DNA from: Aequorivita viscosa
Lineage (GTDB): Bacteria > Bacteroidota > Bacteroidia > Flavobacteriales > Flavobacteriaceae
Assembly (NCBI RefSeq): GCF_900106795.1
Contig: NZ_FNNS01000007.1
Coordinates: 98,973-162,972, forward strand
Length of the DNA: 64,000 bases
Direction of reading: 5' to 3'
Part shown: piece after piece, positions 1-6,770 of the stretch
Layout: the number at the start of each line of letters is the position of its first letter
Position numbering within the stretch: position 1 is the stretch's first letter
Position numbers and translations under genes: made by a program
The notes under the pieces: model-generated
Seen by the model: only the letters and a program-made list of their open reading frames with translations
What the model was told of the DNA's origin: nothing
Database searches by the model: none

Positions 1-229
1 TTTGTTTTTCATCGGTCATTAAATGTTCATATTCCTCAAGATTATTAATTATTGTTGTATCCTCCATCTTCATATAATCCTCAACAACTTTAATATTTTT
101 AAAAAAAAGTATCTTGAATTTTAAATTTTCATTACAGGATAATTTTTCATTTTTGCTCTCATGATTTTTAACCCCACAGGCAATTAGAAAAATAGATAAA
201 TTAATATAGATAAGTTTTCTTATAATCAT
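1..229 (-). CDS. Small lipoprotein, candidate Rhs immunity protein (3' end beyond window)
   Basis: The frame opens with an ATG at 229 and runs off the left edge, so only the first ~76 residues are visible. Residues 1-19 form a short hydrophobic signal ending in a lipobox (LIAC), so the product should be a membrane-anchored lipoprotein. The start overlaps the stop of the upstream Rhs gene as ATGA, a translational-coupling arrangement. I do not recognise the mature part, which is lysine- and glutamate-rich. A small gene directly after an Rhs toxin tip is usually its immunity gene; that role is inferred from position. A lipoprotein immunity protein would suit a toxin that acts in the envelope. 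It is below 80 visible codons but has a clear signal and coupling. Confidence 0.6.
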   Translation of the reverse strand, partial: MIIRKLIYINLSIFLIACGVKNHESKNEKLSCNENLKFKILFFKNIKVVEDYMKMEDTTIINNLEEYEHLMTDEKQ

Positions 230-1269
230 TGTTTCATTACTTTAATTGTTCCACCCACCTGTCGAATAATGGCTTGTCGGGTAACATTTCCATTTTTTTC
301 TAAAAAGGAATCTACACGAAAACCTTCTGTTCTAACATTCCCATTTACTTTATTTTCAGCTTGTATAGCGGTTGAATGCGAACTTATATAATTAGGATAA
401 GTTGTTTTTCCTGCCGAATTTATTACTTCACCCCCCATACTTCCTTTGTCAATTCCTAATTTGGCCTTTTCTAATTGCTCTACAGTTTCATGTATAAACG
501 CACCCGCACTTGATGTTGCACCTTTTCCTACAGCATCAAATTGTGCAATGTCAGCCATATCCATTGTATTGTTTTGAAAACTACCAACATCAGTATTGAT
601 ATCGTTTGAAACAATATCTTGATAAACAACTGTAGGACTATTAATAACAGATTTATATGCATCAACAAAGGCTTGTTGCTCTTGAGTTAACGGACCTTCA
701 GCTACTTGTGTAAAGCTAGCATTTCCTCCATTAATTAATGGGTCTTGTGAAACTTGATATAAACCACCTGTTGCGTTTTGCACTGTATTTTGATAAGCCG
801 TTTTGGTTGCAGCATCTTGGAAGGTTGGACGTAATATGTCACCCCCATCACTCTTCAAAGCCCCACTTTCATTCCCAGAACCAAAACTGTAACTTTCCAC
901 TGACCCAGTATTTGTGCTCATTCCATAACTATCTGTGGCGATCGGCGCCATCCCGTCCGGATCAATAAAATAGTTGGGATTGTTGAACGCATAATTATAG
1001 GGCGAGTGCCTGCGCATCATTTCAGCCAACGGGTCAAGGTTCATCCATCTCCCCAAAGCAGGGTCATAGTTCCGTGCGCCGAAGTCATAGGTGTTGATGT
1101 CGAATTCCGTCTGCTGTTCCTTCCCGCCGAACTTGTATTTGTAACTGTCGCCCAAAAAGTTATTGACGGGGGTCAATACAATCTGCCCCCCGGCTTCCTC
1201 CGAGAATATTTGGTGGTCGCTGTTGTAGCCTTGGTGTTTTATCGCAGTTTTTGTAGTGCCGTTCGTCAC
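226..1269 (-). CDS. Orphan Rhs C-terminal toxin module (RHS core plus variable tip)
   Basis: This 347-residue product holds only the end of an Rhs protein. The RHS-associated core lies at residues ~55-103 (YDFGARNYDPALGRW ... DPDGM), a linker runs to ~136 (FGSGNESGALK), and a unique tip of ~210 residues follows. The tip carries HETVEQ near residue 258 and later HSTAIQAEN, which could be a zincin-like metal site; I cannot assign a toxin family. A full Rhs protein would be more than 1000 residues, so this is a displaced C-terminal module without the YD-repeat shell or a secretion signal. The only available start is a GTG at 1269 with no good ribosome binding site, so it may be silent until recombined. 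It is coupled to the lipoprotein gene downstream. Confidence 0.8.
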   Translation of the reverse strand: MTNGTTKTAIKHQGYNSDHQIFSEEAGGQIVLTPVNNFLGDSYKYKFGGKEQQTEFDINTYDFGARNYDPALGRWMNLDPLAEMMRRHSPYNYAFNNPNYFIDPDGMAPIATDSYGMSTNTGSVESYSFGSGNESGALKSDGGDILRPTFQDAATKTAYQNTVQNATGGLYQVSQDPLINGGNASFTQVAEGPLTQEQQAFVDAYKSVINSPTVVYQDIVSNDINTDVGSFQNNTMDMADIAQFDAVGKGATSSAGAFIHETVEQLEKAKLGIDKGSMGGEVINSAGKTTYPNYISSHSTAIQAENKVNGNVRTEGFRVDSFLEKNGNVTRQAIIRQVGGTIKVMKQ

Positions 1270-1457
1270 TTACTTTTGGTTTTAATGCTCCTTCTCTGGA
1301 AAAAGGGAGTGGGAATAAATGTATTGAAATTTATCTTATTTTGGAAGAGAGTTTTTTCGGGGGAAATTGGGATTGATAAAAAAGAGATTAAAAGACTAGG
1401 AGGTGCAATCGGTTAGCGGAGGGCACGGGCCGGAAGTTCGCGCCAGAGAAGGGTTAG
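1270..1457. other. Spacer between the two Rhs modules with a GC-rich patch
   Basis: No gene is seen here. The patch at about 1415-1450 is clearly richer in G and C than its flanks and can fold weakly (GGGCACGG against TTCGCGCC, with wobble pairs). It lies just after the second immunity gene and before the orphan module, where the left arm of a displaced Rhs tip would have joined. Confidence 0.4.
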
Positions 1458-1829
1458 CTATTTATCAATTCTAGAATATCTCAAGGTTCTCATTTTGATA
1501 CTAATCAATATTTCTTCCCTTACATTCCCATTGGAATAGCTCCTTGAATAGTTAAAATCATTAGGAATTCCCAACTCTCTAAAATCAATCTTTCTAAATT
1601 TTTGTAAATCAAGAATTTTTAACAAAGAATTGAAATCTTGTATGTTGAAAACCATATCAAACCTTGTAGAGTATTTTCCAAATCCGAATGTATCCTTTTG
1701 GTTTTTTATTTGATAGTCATAATTAAGCTCTACATTCAATAATTCTTCAATATTATTTACAAATTTCTGGTGGTTTTCTTCGCAGGAAATCACGAAAAAC
1801 ATTAAAAAAGAACATAACAAATATTTCAT
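1458..1829 (-). CDS. Small lipoprotein, candidate immunity protein for the Rhs tip upstream
   Basis: A 123-residue product with a hydrophobic signal at residues 1-16 and a lipobox (FVISC), so it should be exported and lipid-anchored. The mature part is mixed-charge and has no motif I recognise. Its ATG lies four bases after the stop of the larger Rhs gene, so the two are surely cotranscribed. Position and size are those of an immunity gene in a polymorphic toxin locus; this is inference from context. Both immunity candidates in this window are lipoproteins, which suggests that both toxins act outside the cytoplasm. Confidence 0.65.
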   Translation of the reverse strand: MKYLLCSFLMFFVISCEENHQKFVNNIEELLNVELNYDYQIKNQKDTFGFGKYSTRFDMVFNIQDFNSLLKILDLQKFRKIDFRELGIPNDFNYSRSYSNGNVREEILISIKMRTLRYSRIDK

Positions 1830-1833
1830 TTTT

Positions 1834-3453
1834 TTAATTTTTTATTTTAGCCGTACCCATGAAGTTAATAGTATAAGGTGTGCCAGAACCGTTATACATA
1901 TGACCGAGCATAGTGGCAAAATCCCTTAAAACTCCTCTGACTGTTGGGGTTAACTTTATATCGAAATCATAATCATTAGGTAATACCATAATGGTGTTTT
2001 CTCCAATATAAACTACTTCAATTGTTCCATAAATTAAAGCTTGATTAGTGTTAGATATAGCATTGGATATATCAGATAGTTTAAGAAAGATTCCTGGACT
2101 TTCTTGATGTGTGAAATCAGGATTTTGAAAATCCTTTACGGAAAGGGAACTGAAATCTAATGAATTAGTATTCACATCTACAGGCATCCCACCTCCCAAG
2201 CGGTAATGCCAAACTGCATCGTCAAAGGTAAAGTTTGTTTTAAATTTATCCATTAAAACTGATTTAAAAGCCTCCTTGTACCATTTTGGACTGGGTGAAG
2301 ATTTCTTTTGACTATTGCCATTTATATCTCCTACCCCATCAGCCCCCATAGCAAAACCAGTACCTGCAATATCTTTCTGCTTACTCATTGTGGGTGCCGA
2401 TGTGTCGGCATTGAGCCCCGTAGATTCGGATTTGCCCTCGCCACTACCGCCTTTGTTACCATTACCCTTTAACGCCCCACTTTCATTCCCAGAACCAAAA
2501 TCATAAGATTCAAAAGACCCCGTAGAAGTAACAGAATTTGTGTTTGCAAAACCTCCCGGCATCATCCCATCCGGGTCTATAAAGTAAACGGGGTTATCAA
2601 AAGCATAATTATACGGCGAATGCCTGCGCATCATCTCCGCCAATGGGTCCAAGTTCATCCAGCGCCCGAGGGCGGGGTCGTAGTTGCGGGCCCCGAAGTC
2701 GTAGGTGTTGATGTAGAACTCCGTTTGCTGTTCCTTACCTCCAAATTTATACTTGTAACTATCGGCCAACAGCGGTGTAACAGGAACAATTGTAATATAG
2801 GAGCTCATATCTCCAATGCCCACCACACTATGTTGGCCGTTGTAGCCTTTGTGCGTTAAACCATACGGATAATAATGGTTCTCTTCTAAAATTTTGGTTT
2901 CGCCAGTTTGGGGGTGCTCTGTGAACTTTAAGCGGATATTCCCAAGATGATCGGTATAATTGAAGACATAACTAAAAGTATAGGTGCTATTTCCTCCTAG
3001 ACCAGCGGGAGTGGCCTTTACATAGCCTTCTGCATGCGGGAAGAAGTCCAGAATGCCGTCTGTATACTGAAACCCATCCATATATTCGGTATTGGTGCTC
3101 ATACTTTGGCTGTCCATAGCGGTTTTCTTTATTTTGGTGCCGTCTGCAAGATAGGTATATTCAATTGTTTCTCCTCCTTGAAAGGTTATTTTTGTGGGAA
3201 GGTTTAAATGGTTATAGCTGATTTGAGTTATTAGCTTGTCACGATTTTTGGTAAGGTTACCGTAATTGTCATATTCAAAATCGTCTACAGTGGAGTTGGT
3301 ATGCTGGTCGTTATATCCTGTAGCCTTCCCCTGGTCTATAATGGTGTTGACTATATGAACCGGATGATGCTCTGGAACGAGATCATCATAACTGGGAGGA
3401 AGAAGACTCAATTGGTTCTGGCTGTTGGTCTTCCAAACAGGGCTTGCTTTCAT
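1834..3453 (-). CDS. Rhs repeat/core protein with toxin tip, fused to an IS1182 transposase N-terminus
   Basis: The product has 539 residues. Residues 1-41 are not Rhs: QNQLSLLPPSYDDLVPEHHP followed by an IVNTIIDQ segment is the conserved start of IS1182-family transposases. From residue ~42 it becomes Rhs, with YD repeats (FEYDNYGNLTK, DHLGNIRLKF), then the core at ~255-293 (YDFGARNYDPALGRW ... DPDGM), a linker to ~330, and a unique tip from about 390 (WYKEAFKSV) with a DYDFD motif and a GTPYTINFMGT end. I cannot name the toxin activity. The normal Rhs N-terminus is missing, so expression would rely on the IS promoter and start codon. The core is closely similar to that of the orphan module at 226-1269. 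A lipoprotein gene follows after four bases. Confidence 0.85.
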   Translation of the reverse strand: MKASPVWKTNSQNQLSLLPPSYDDLVPEHHPVHIVNTIIDQGKATGYNDQHTNSTVDDFEYDNYGNLTKNRDKLITQISYNHLNLPTKITFQGGETIEYTYLADGTKIKKTAMDSQSMSTNTEYMDGFQYTDGILDFFPHAEGYVKATPAGLGGNSTYTFSYVFNYTDHLGNIRLKFTEHPQTGETKILEENHYYPYGLTHKGYNGQHSVVGIGDMSSYITIVPVTPLLADSYKYKFGGKEQQTEFYINTYDFGARNYDPALGRWMNLDPLAEMMRRHSPYNYAFDNPVYFIDPDGMMPGGFANTNSVTSTGSFESYDFGSGNESGALKGNGNKGGSGEGKSESTGLNADTSAPTMSKQKDIAGTGFAMGADGVGDINGNSQKKSSPSPKWYKEAFKSVLMDKFKTNFTFDDAVWHYRLGGGMPVDVNTNSLDFSSLSVKDFQNPDFTHQESPGIFLKLSDISNAISNTNQALIYGTIEVVYIGENTIMVLPNDYDFDIKLTPTVRGVLRDFATMLGHMYNGSGTPYTINFMGTAKIKN

Positions 3454-3520
3454 AGCATGAAGATACGAAATACATGCCGATTTACCATGAAAAAAGGCCG
3501 CCCTTTTTAGACAGCCTCTT
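3330..3520 (-). mobile_element. Left-end remnant of an IS1182-family insertion sequence
   Basis: The transposase start (ATG at 3453, ~41 codons) is intact up to about 3330, where the reading frame passes into Rhs sequence. Upstream of the ATG, at 3501-3520, reading leftward, is AAGAGGCTGTCTAAAAAGGG, which resembles an IS terminal inverted repeat. No right end or rest of the transposase is present in the window. The assignment to IS1182 rests on the protein N-terminus. The IS end position is inference. Confidence 0.6.
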
Positions 3521-3742
3521 TCTATTTAATACAAATATCGGGATTAATTCTTTTATTCTAAAACTTGTGAATAGCGTTTTGAGGGTGTTATAGTGTTTTA
3601 TAATTCTTGATTACCTGAATATAAATCTATTTGGTTATCAAGTATTCAATATGTCTTTTAAGCATTACTTATATCCATTTTATAATGTTATTTGGCTTGT
3701 GGACATTAAGATTTTGTTTGGTTATTTAAAAGGGTTTAAACT
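3521..3742. other. Noncoding stretch upstream of the IS remnant
   Basis: AT-rich sequence. I see no convincing gene. Open frames here have no ribosome binding site and no recognisable product. Confidence 0.4.
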
Positions 3743-3868
3743 GTGTCAAATTTTGCCCCCACTCGCCTATCCTACTACGGCTAATAAATTATGCGTGCAG
3801 GAAGCTGTCCCCACCCACCCGCCTTTGCTAAGAGCTTCGGACGGGCAGGTAACTGCCAGAAAAGGCAG
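3743..3868 (+). repeat. Dispersed repeat R2, left copy
   Basis: This matches 6348-6464 in the same orientation with clear but imperfect similarity. Shared blocks are ATTTTG, a cytosine-rich run, CTAC/CTCT-rich text, CTGTCCCCAC and finally AACTGCC-(loop)-GGCAG. The 3' end can fold as CTGCC/GGCAG. The two copies bracket the AbiE genes. Confidence 0.5.
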
Positions 3869-3880
3869 CAAGCAGCTCTA

Positions 3881-4223
3881 TAATTAAAGTATGATTACAG
3901 TATCTTTATAGCGTATTTATAGCGTATTTATAGCGTGTTTATAGCGTGTTTGTATCGTGTTTGTAGCGTATATTAAGCGTATTATATTCATATATCATAT
4001 ATTCAACCTTGCTTTTATATTGCGTAAAAAGAGATTTTTAGAATACGCTTTGCTATCGTAAACCAGGAACATAAATTGCCATAAAACACACTGTTTTAAA
4101 ACTTACGTATATCAGAGTAGCGCAGTCGAATCCGCATAGTTCAGAGGAGCTAAAAACATATAATTCTTTCTATTTAGATTAACTACAATTTTTGCATAAA
4201 CACAACAATTGTTCTTGATCCAT
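3881..4223 (+). repeat. Dispersed repeat R1, copy A, with an internal 11-bp array
   Basis: This 343-bp element recurs at 52656-53022 in the same orientation. It begins with TAATTAAAGTATGATTACAG, then has seven 11-bp units at 3905-3981 of consensus TTTATAGCGTR, the last three degenerate. A well conserved ~240-bp tail follows, ending near CTTGATCCAT. The tail contains AGCGCAGTCGAA, a motif scattered through flavobacterial intergenic DNA. It has no open frame of note. Function is unknown. Confidence 0.85.
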
Positions 4224-4448
4224 TTTTTCCTATTTAGACTAACAACAATTTTTGCATAATCCTGAAATTCCACAACTTTTGGACTTGATCCGTTTTGATC
4301 CGCGGCGGCGGCGGAGGTAATTCGGAGTTTTAATGTAGCGTGGGTATGATGGTCTATTTAGGTTTTTGAGAGATGGAAAGGCTGGATTGGTTGTTTAATT
4401 GAGAAACTAGAGATTGTTGGTCTAGTAATAACTACCATTTTTATTTTA
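4224..4448. other. Noncoding DNA with a partial duplication of the R1 tail
   Basis: From 4231 to about 4293 the sequence repeats the end of R1 (TATTTAGACTAAC, CAATTTTTGCATAA, CTTGATCCGT). A short GC-rich run (CGGCGGCGGCGGAGG) follows near 4302-4316, out of character for the AT-rich surroundings. No gene is seen. Confidence 0.5.
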
Positions 4449-5237
4449 TTATAGCTTTTCAACAATCTCATTTTTCAGCCATTCAAAGGCTGCATTTTGG
4501 TCATATTTAATTTCGGGTCGTAATAATGCTTCCATATCGCCAGTAAAATCCGGATTGTTTTCCTTTTCTTCCATATTGAGCAAAAACTCTTTTTTAGTGG
4601 GCGGTTTTCCAACGGAAACGCTCATATACTCATAGAAACAATCGATAATTGTTGGGATTTCTAACTTGTGGTTTAATCTGGAATAATCCAAATCAAACAA
4701 ATCCCTTCCTGTGCTTCTTTGATACAATGCTCTTAGTTTTGTTCCCAATAATTCATTGATGTCATAGGTTCGGATAATGGTTTTACCTTCAAACCAATTA
4801 CTTTTTACTTCAAATGGAAATTCAATCCAAGGCAACACGTTAAAATGTTCTTTGCAATTAATTTACAATTTTAAGCGCAGTCGAATATTCTCATATTCCG
4901 ATGTAAATCGATACATCGCCTTTGCACAGTGACCACCGATTTTAGTGCTTCTTTTTTCTTCGAAAAAAGTAACCACTTCAGCGATGCGTTGCATAATTGG
5001 TTTTATAGGTCCTGGTTTAATTTGAACCAAATCGAATTCTTCTGAATAGCGTGGTGCAGGGTTTAGGTATAACTTGTGAAGTGCCGTACCACCTCTAAAT
5101 GCCAGATTTTCATTTAAGAATTCATCAGAAAATATATCAACAAGAGCACGACTGATCACTAAATCTTGTTCTACCTGTGAGAACTCTCTCCAAGGTGCAT
5201 TCATCTGCCATTTTGCAATATCGGGTCTTGGTATCAT
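4449..5237 (-). pseudogene. abiEii: AbiEii/AbiGii-type nucleotidyltransferase toxin, interrupted by a stop
   Basis: This is the toxin half of a type IV AbiE toxin-antitoxin/abortive infection pair. The frame from 5237 to 4449 would give 262 residues but has an in-frame TAA at 4863-4865. Translation continues in the same frame on both sides (RLRLKL, stop, INCKEHF), matching the family's RLKIEINTREHF, so the stop replaces a Glu by one base change (GAA to TAA). The nucleotidyltransferase motif is GGTALHKLY ... RYSEEFDLV: the first Asp expected in S-D-x-D is Glu here. LLGTKLRALYQRSTGRDLFDL in the second half is typical of the family. A GTG at 4838 could restart translation but would lack the active site. 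It overlaps the antitoxin stop as ATGA. Confidence 0.8.
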
Positions 5238-6028
5238 AAATCACTTTCCATTTTAATATTTACATCAATTTTCCATCTATTCTCAACCGCACCTGCCTTT
5301 TCATTTGACCTTGGACTCAATAAAACTGGATAGAACTTTTTATGTTTTAGATGTTCATATATGAGATTCGCTATGTCAGATTCGGGATTGATTTCGTCCA
5401 ATAAAAAACCTAAACGTTGTAAAACGCTTTTTTGTGAATACCAAGACAACAAATCTTTTGCATCTTCCATTTTCATTTCTTCTGTCAACTCTTCTAAAAC
5501 GGAAAGCATTCTATTTAATCCGCCTATTTTAGTTTGATGGTAAATTAAATCCACAGCTGTTAGGCAAGGACTGGATATATTGTACATTCCTGCATCTCCT
5601 TTTTTCGATACTATATTTTTGGTTGGCCAATTAGACACGGTAAAAAAATCAAGATTGATGGAATTTTTAGAGATGGATAGCAACGGTGCTTTGTCGTGAA
5701 ATACGTACTCCTTTTGAATCTGCTGATGTCCAGCACCATAAGATCTTGCTGCCGAGTATAAACCTATATAGTAATTACGGTCTAAAAACTCAAATAGGCT
5801 ATTCACATAAAGCTCGATGGGTAGTTTCCCAAATTTTGAATATCGTGGTGGAATGATTAAATAAAAGTGATGGCGCAAGGGAATGATGTCTCCTTTTTGT
5901 ATTGCGTAAGATAATTGACTCTGTATCGAAGTTTGGGACTTATCTGCTTTAGCAATAAGAAGTTCGTCCCAGTTGAAAGCATAACTTTCAAATGATAATC
6001 GTTCTTTTATGAAGTCGGACAGGTTCAA
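5234..6028 (-). CDS. abiEi: AbiEi-type antitoxin, start uncertain
   Basis: Recognisable as the antitoxin of the AbiE pair, with an N-terminal winged-helix region (FNWDELL ... LSYAIQKGDIIPLRHHFYLI) and a C-terminal region with IPPRYSKFGKLPIELYV, GLYSAARSYGAGHQQ and SSPCLTAVDLIYHQTKIGGL. The family acts as a transcriptional autorepressor. The open frame extends to 6268, but its first ~80 residues do not belong to this family. I place the start at a TTG (6028), since no ATG lies at the family's usual position, so the original start may be lost. The stop overlaps the toxin ATG. With the toxin broken, the pair is probably decaying. Confidence 0.7.
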   Translation of the reverse strand: MNLSDFIKERLSFESYAFNWDELLIAKADKSQTSIQSQLSYAIQKGDIIPLRHHFYLIIPPRYSKFGKLPIELYVNSLFEFLDRNYYIGLYSAARSYGAGHQQIQKEYVFHDKAPLLSISKNSINLDFFTVSNWPTKNIVSKKGDAGMYNISSPCLTAVDLIYHQTKIGGLNRMLSVLEELTEEMKMEDAKDLLSWYSQKSVLQRLGFLLDEINPESDIANLIYEHLKHKKFYPVLLSPRSNEKAGAVENRWKIDVNIKMESDL

Positions 6029-6186
6029 TTGTAGTAAATTTTCGAGAAATATAGTGAATATTAGTTGTTTTCTTGAAAATCTACTAAAATATTTCTGAGA
6101 TTGATCCTTGATTTTAGTTGTGTTCGAGGAAAGAAACAAGCACAGAGAACAGAGAAATACCACTAGGCTGACAAAGGCAAGGTGGT

Positions 6187-6289
6187 CAAAAAAAGTATTT
6201 TGCTCATCGTTCTCGCAGATAGCGCTTGGAGAGCCATTTTGTTTCATGGTTTTACGCATAGTAGGCAAACCTGTTCCTCTTGGATATTT
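6187..6289 (-). pseudogene. 3' fossil of an AlbA_2-type (Schlafen-like) ATP-binding protein gene
   Basis: Reading leftward from an upstream stop at 6290-6292 the frame gives KYPRGTGLPTMRKTMKQNGS and then PSAICENDEQNTFF. This resembles the C-terminal end of AlbA_2 domain proteins (GxGxPxMxxxMKxNGSPxPxFExDExRTYF). Only ~33 codons remain and the frame then runs into unrelated sequence leading to AbiEi. I infer a leftover tip of a lost neighbour. Confidence 0.45.
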
Positions 6290-6347
6290 TTATTCGATTT
6301 GTGTCGATGATTTCGGTTTCATAGTGCCAGATATTTTGGTTCAAATT

Positions 6348-6464
6348 GTGCCACATTTTGTCTCTCCACTTGCCTACTCTTCTATGGTTGGTGAATTAGG
6401 CGTGAAGGTAATTGTCTCCTCCTAGAACTGTCCCCACTCACAACTGCCGGAAAAGGCAGTTGTG
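6348..6464 (+). repeat. Dispersed repeat R2, right copy
   Basis: Counterpart of 3743-3868 in the same orientation. It ends in a perfect 10-bp stem, CACAACTGCC / GGCAGTTGTG, with a GGAAAA loop (6439-6464). Confidence 0.5.
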
Positions 6465-6483
6465 ACCTCCCCGAAGGGGAGGT
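6465..6483. repeat. Perfect 8-bp hairpin
   Basis: ACCTCCCC-GAA-GGGGAGGT follows the R2 hairpin with no gap. It has no T-run, so it is unlikely to be a simple terminator. Confidence 0.5.
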
Positions 6484-6770
6484 AGTTGGTTGATTAGTTA
6501 ATTGGGGATTGGGACTCGGCACTTTGACTGCACTTCGACTCCGCTATTTACCGCAGTGAATAGGTCGAGATGACACCATAATACGGATGAACCAAAAGCT
6601 TTCGTCCTGCCTTACCTCCTCTAAAAGAATGTAAGAAATTGCAGAAATGTGCAGGATTGTATAGTAATATGCAGAAGTGTGCAAAAAGTGTCTGTTTATG
6701 TTTTTAGAACTGATTTTAAGTGGTTTGGGTCGTAGTTTTGGGTCATTGTTTAACATTAAAATTTGTTATT

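Larger units (their letters stand above)
6290..6770. other. Noncoding region with R2 copy and hairpins
   Basis: It holds the right R2 copy, two consecutive hairpins, low-complexity text (GGTTGATTAGTTAATTGGGG) and the leader of the next gene. The open frames in it look like chance; none has a family signature. Confidence 0.5.

Noticed and set aside
1006-1416. Rightward 136-codon frame opposite the orphan Rhs core
   Set aside because: Antisense shadow; the same strand of the other Rhs core gives a similar shadow (2620-2859), explained by core conservation.
3651-3887. Rightward 78-codon frame
   Set aside because: It runs through R2 and into R1, both noncoding repeats, and the product resembles nothing I know.
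3905-3981. Possible CRISPR array at the 11-bp repeats
   Set aside because: Units are 11 bp and contiguous with no spacers, and no cas gene is near. It is a simple tandem array inside R1.
4302-4316. CGG run as a binding site
   Set aside because: Too short and isolated to support a function; only noted as compositionally odd.
6030-6268. Long N-terminus of AbiEi
   Set aside because: These ~80 residues are the AlbA_2 fossil plus intergenic sequence; they do not match the antitoxin family.
6108-6425. Rightward 105-codon frame
   Set aside because: It overlaps the AlbA_2 fossil, AbiEi leader and R2; no signal or motif.
6544-6756. Leftward 70-codon frame
   Set aside because: No ribosome binding site, no family signature, and it covers the leader of the gene at 6771.
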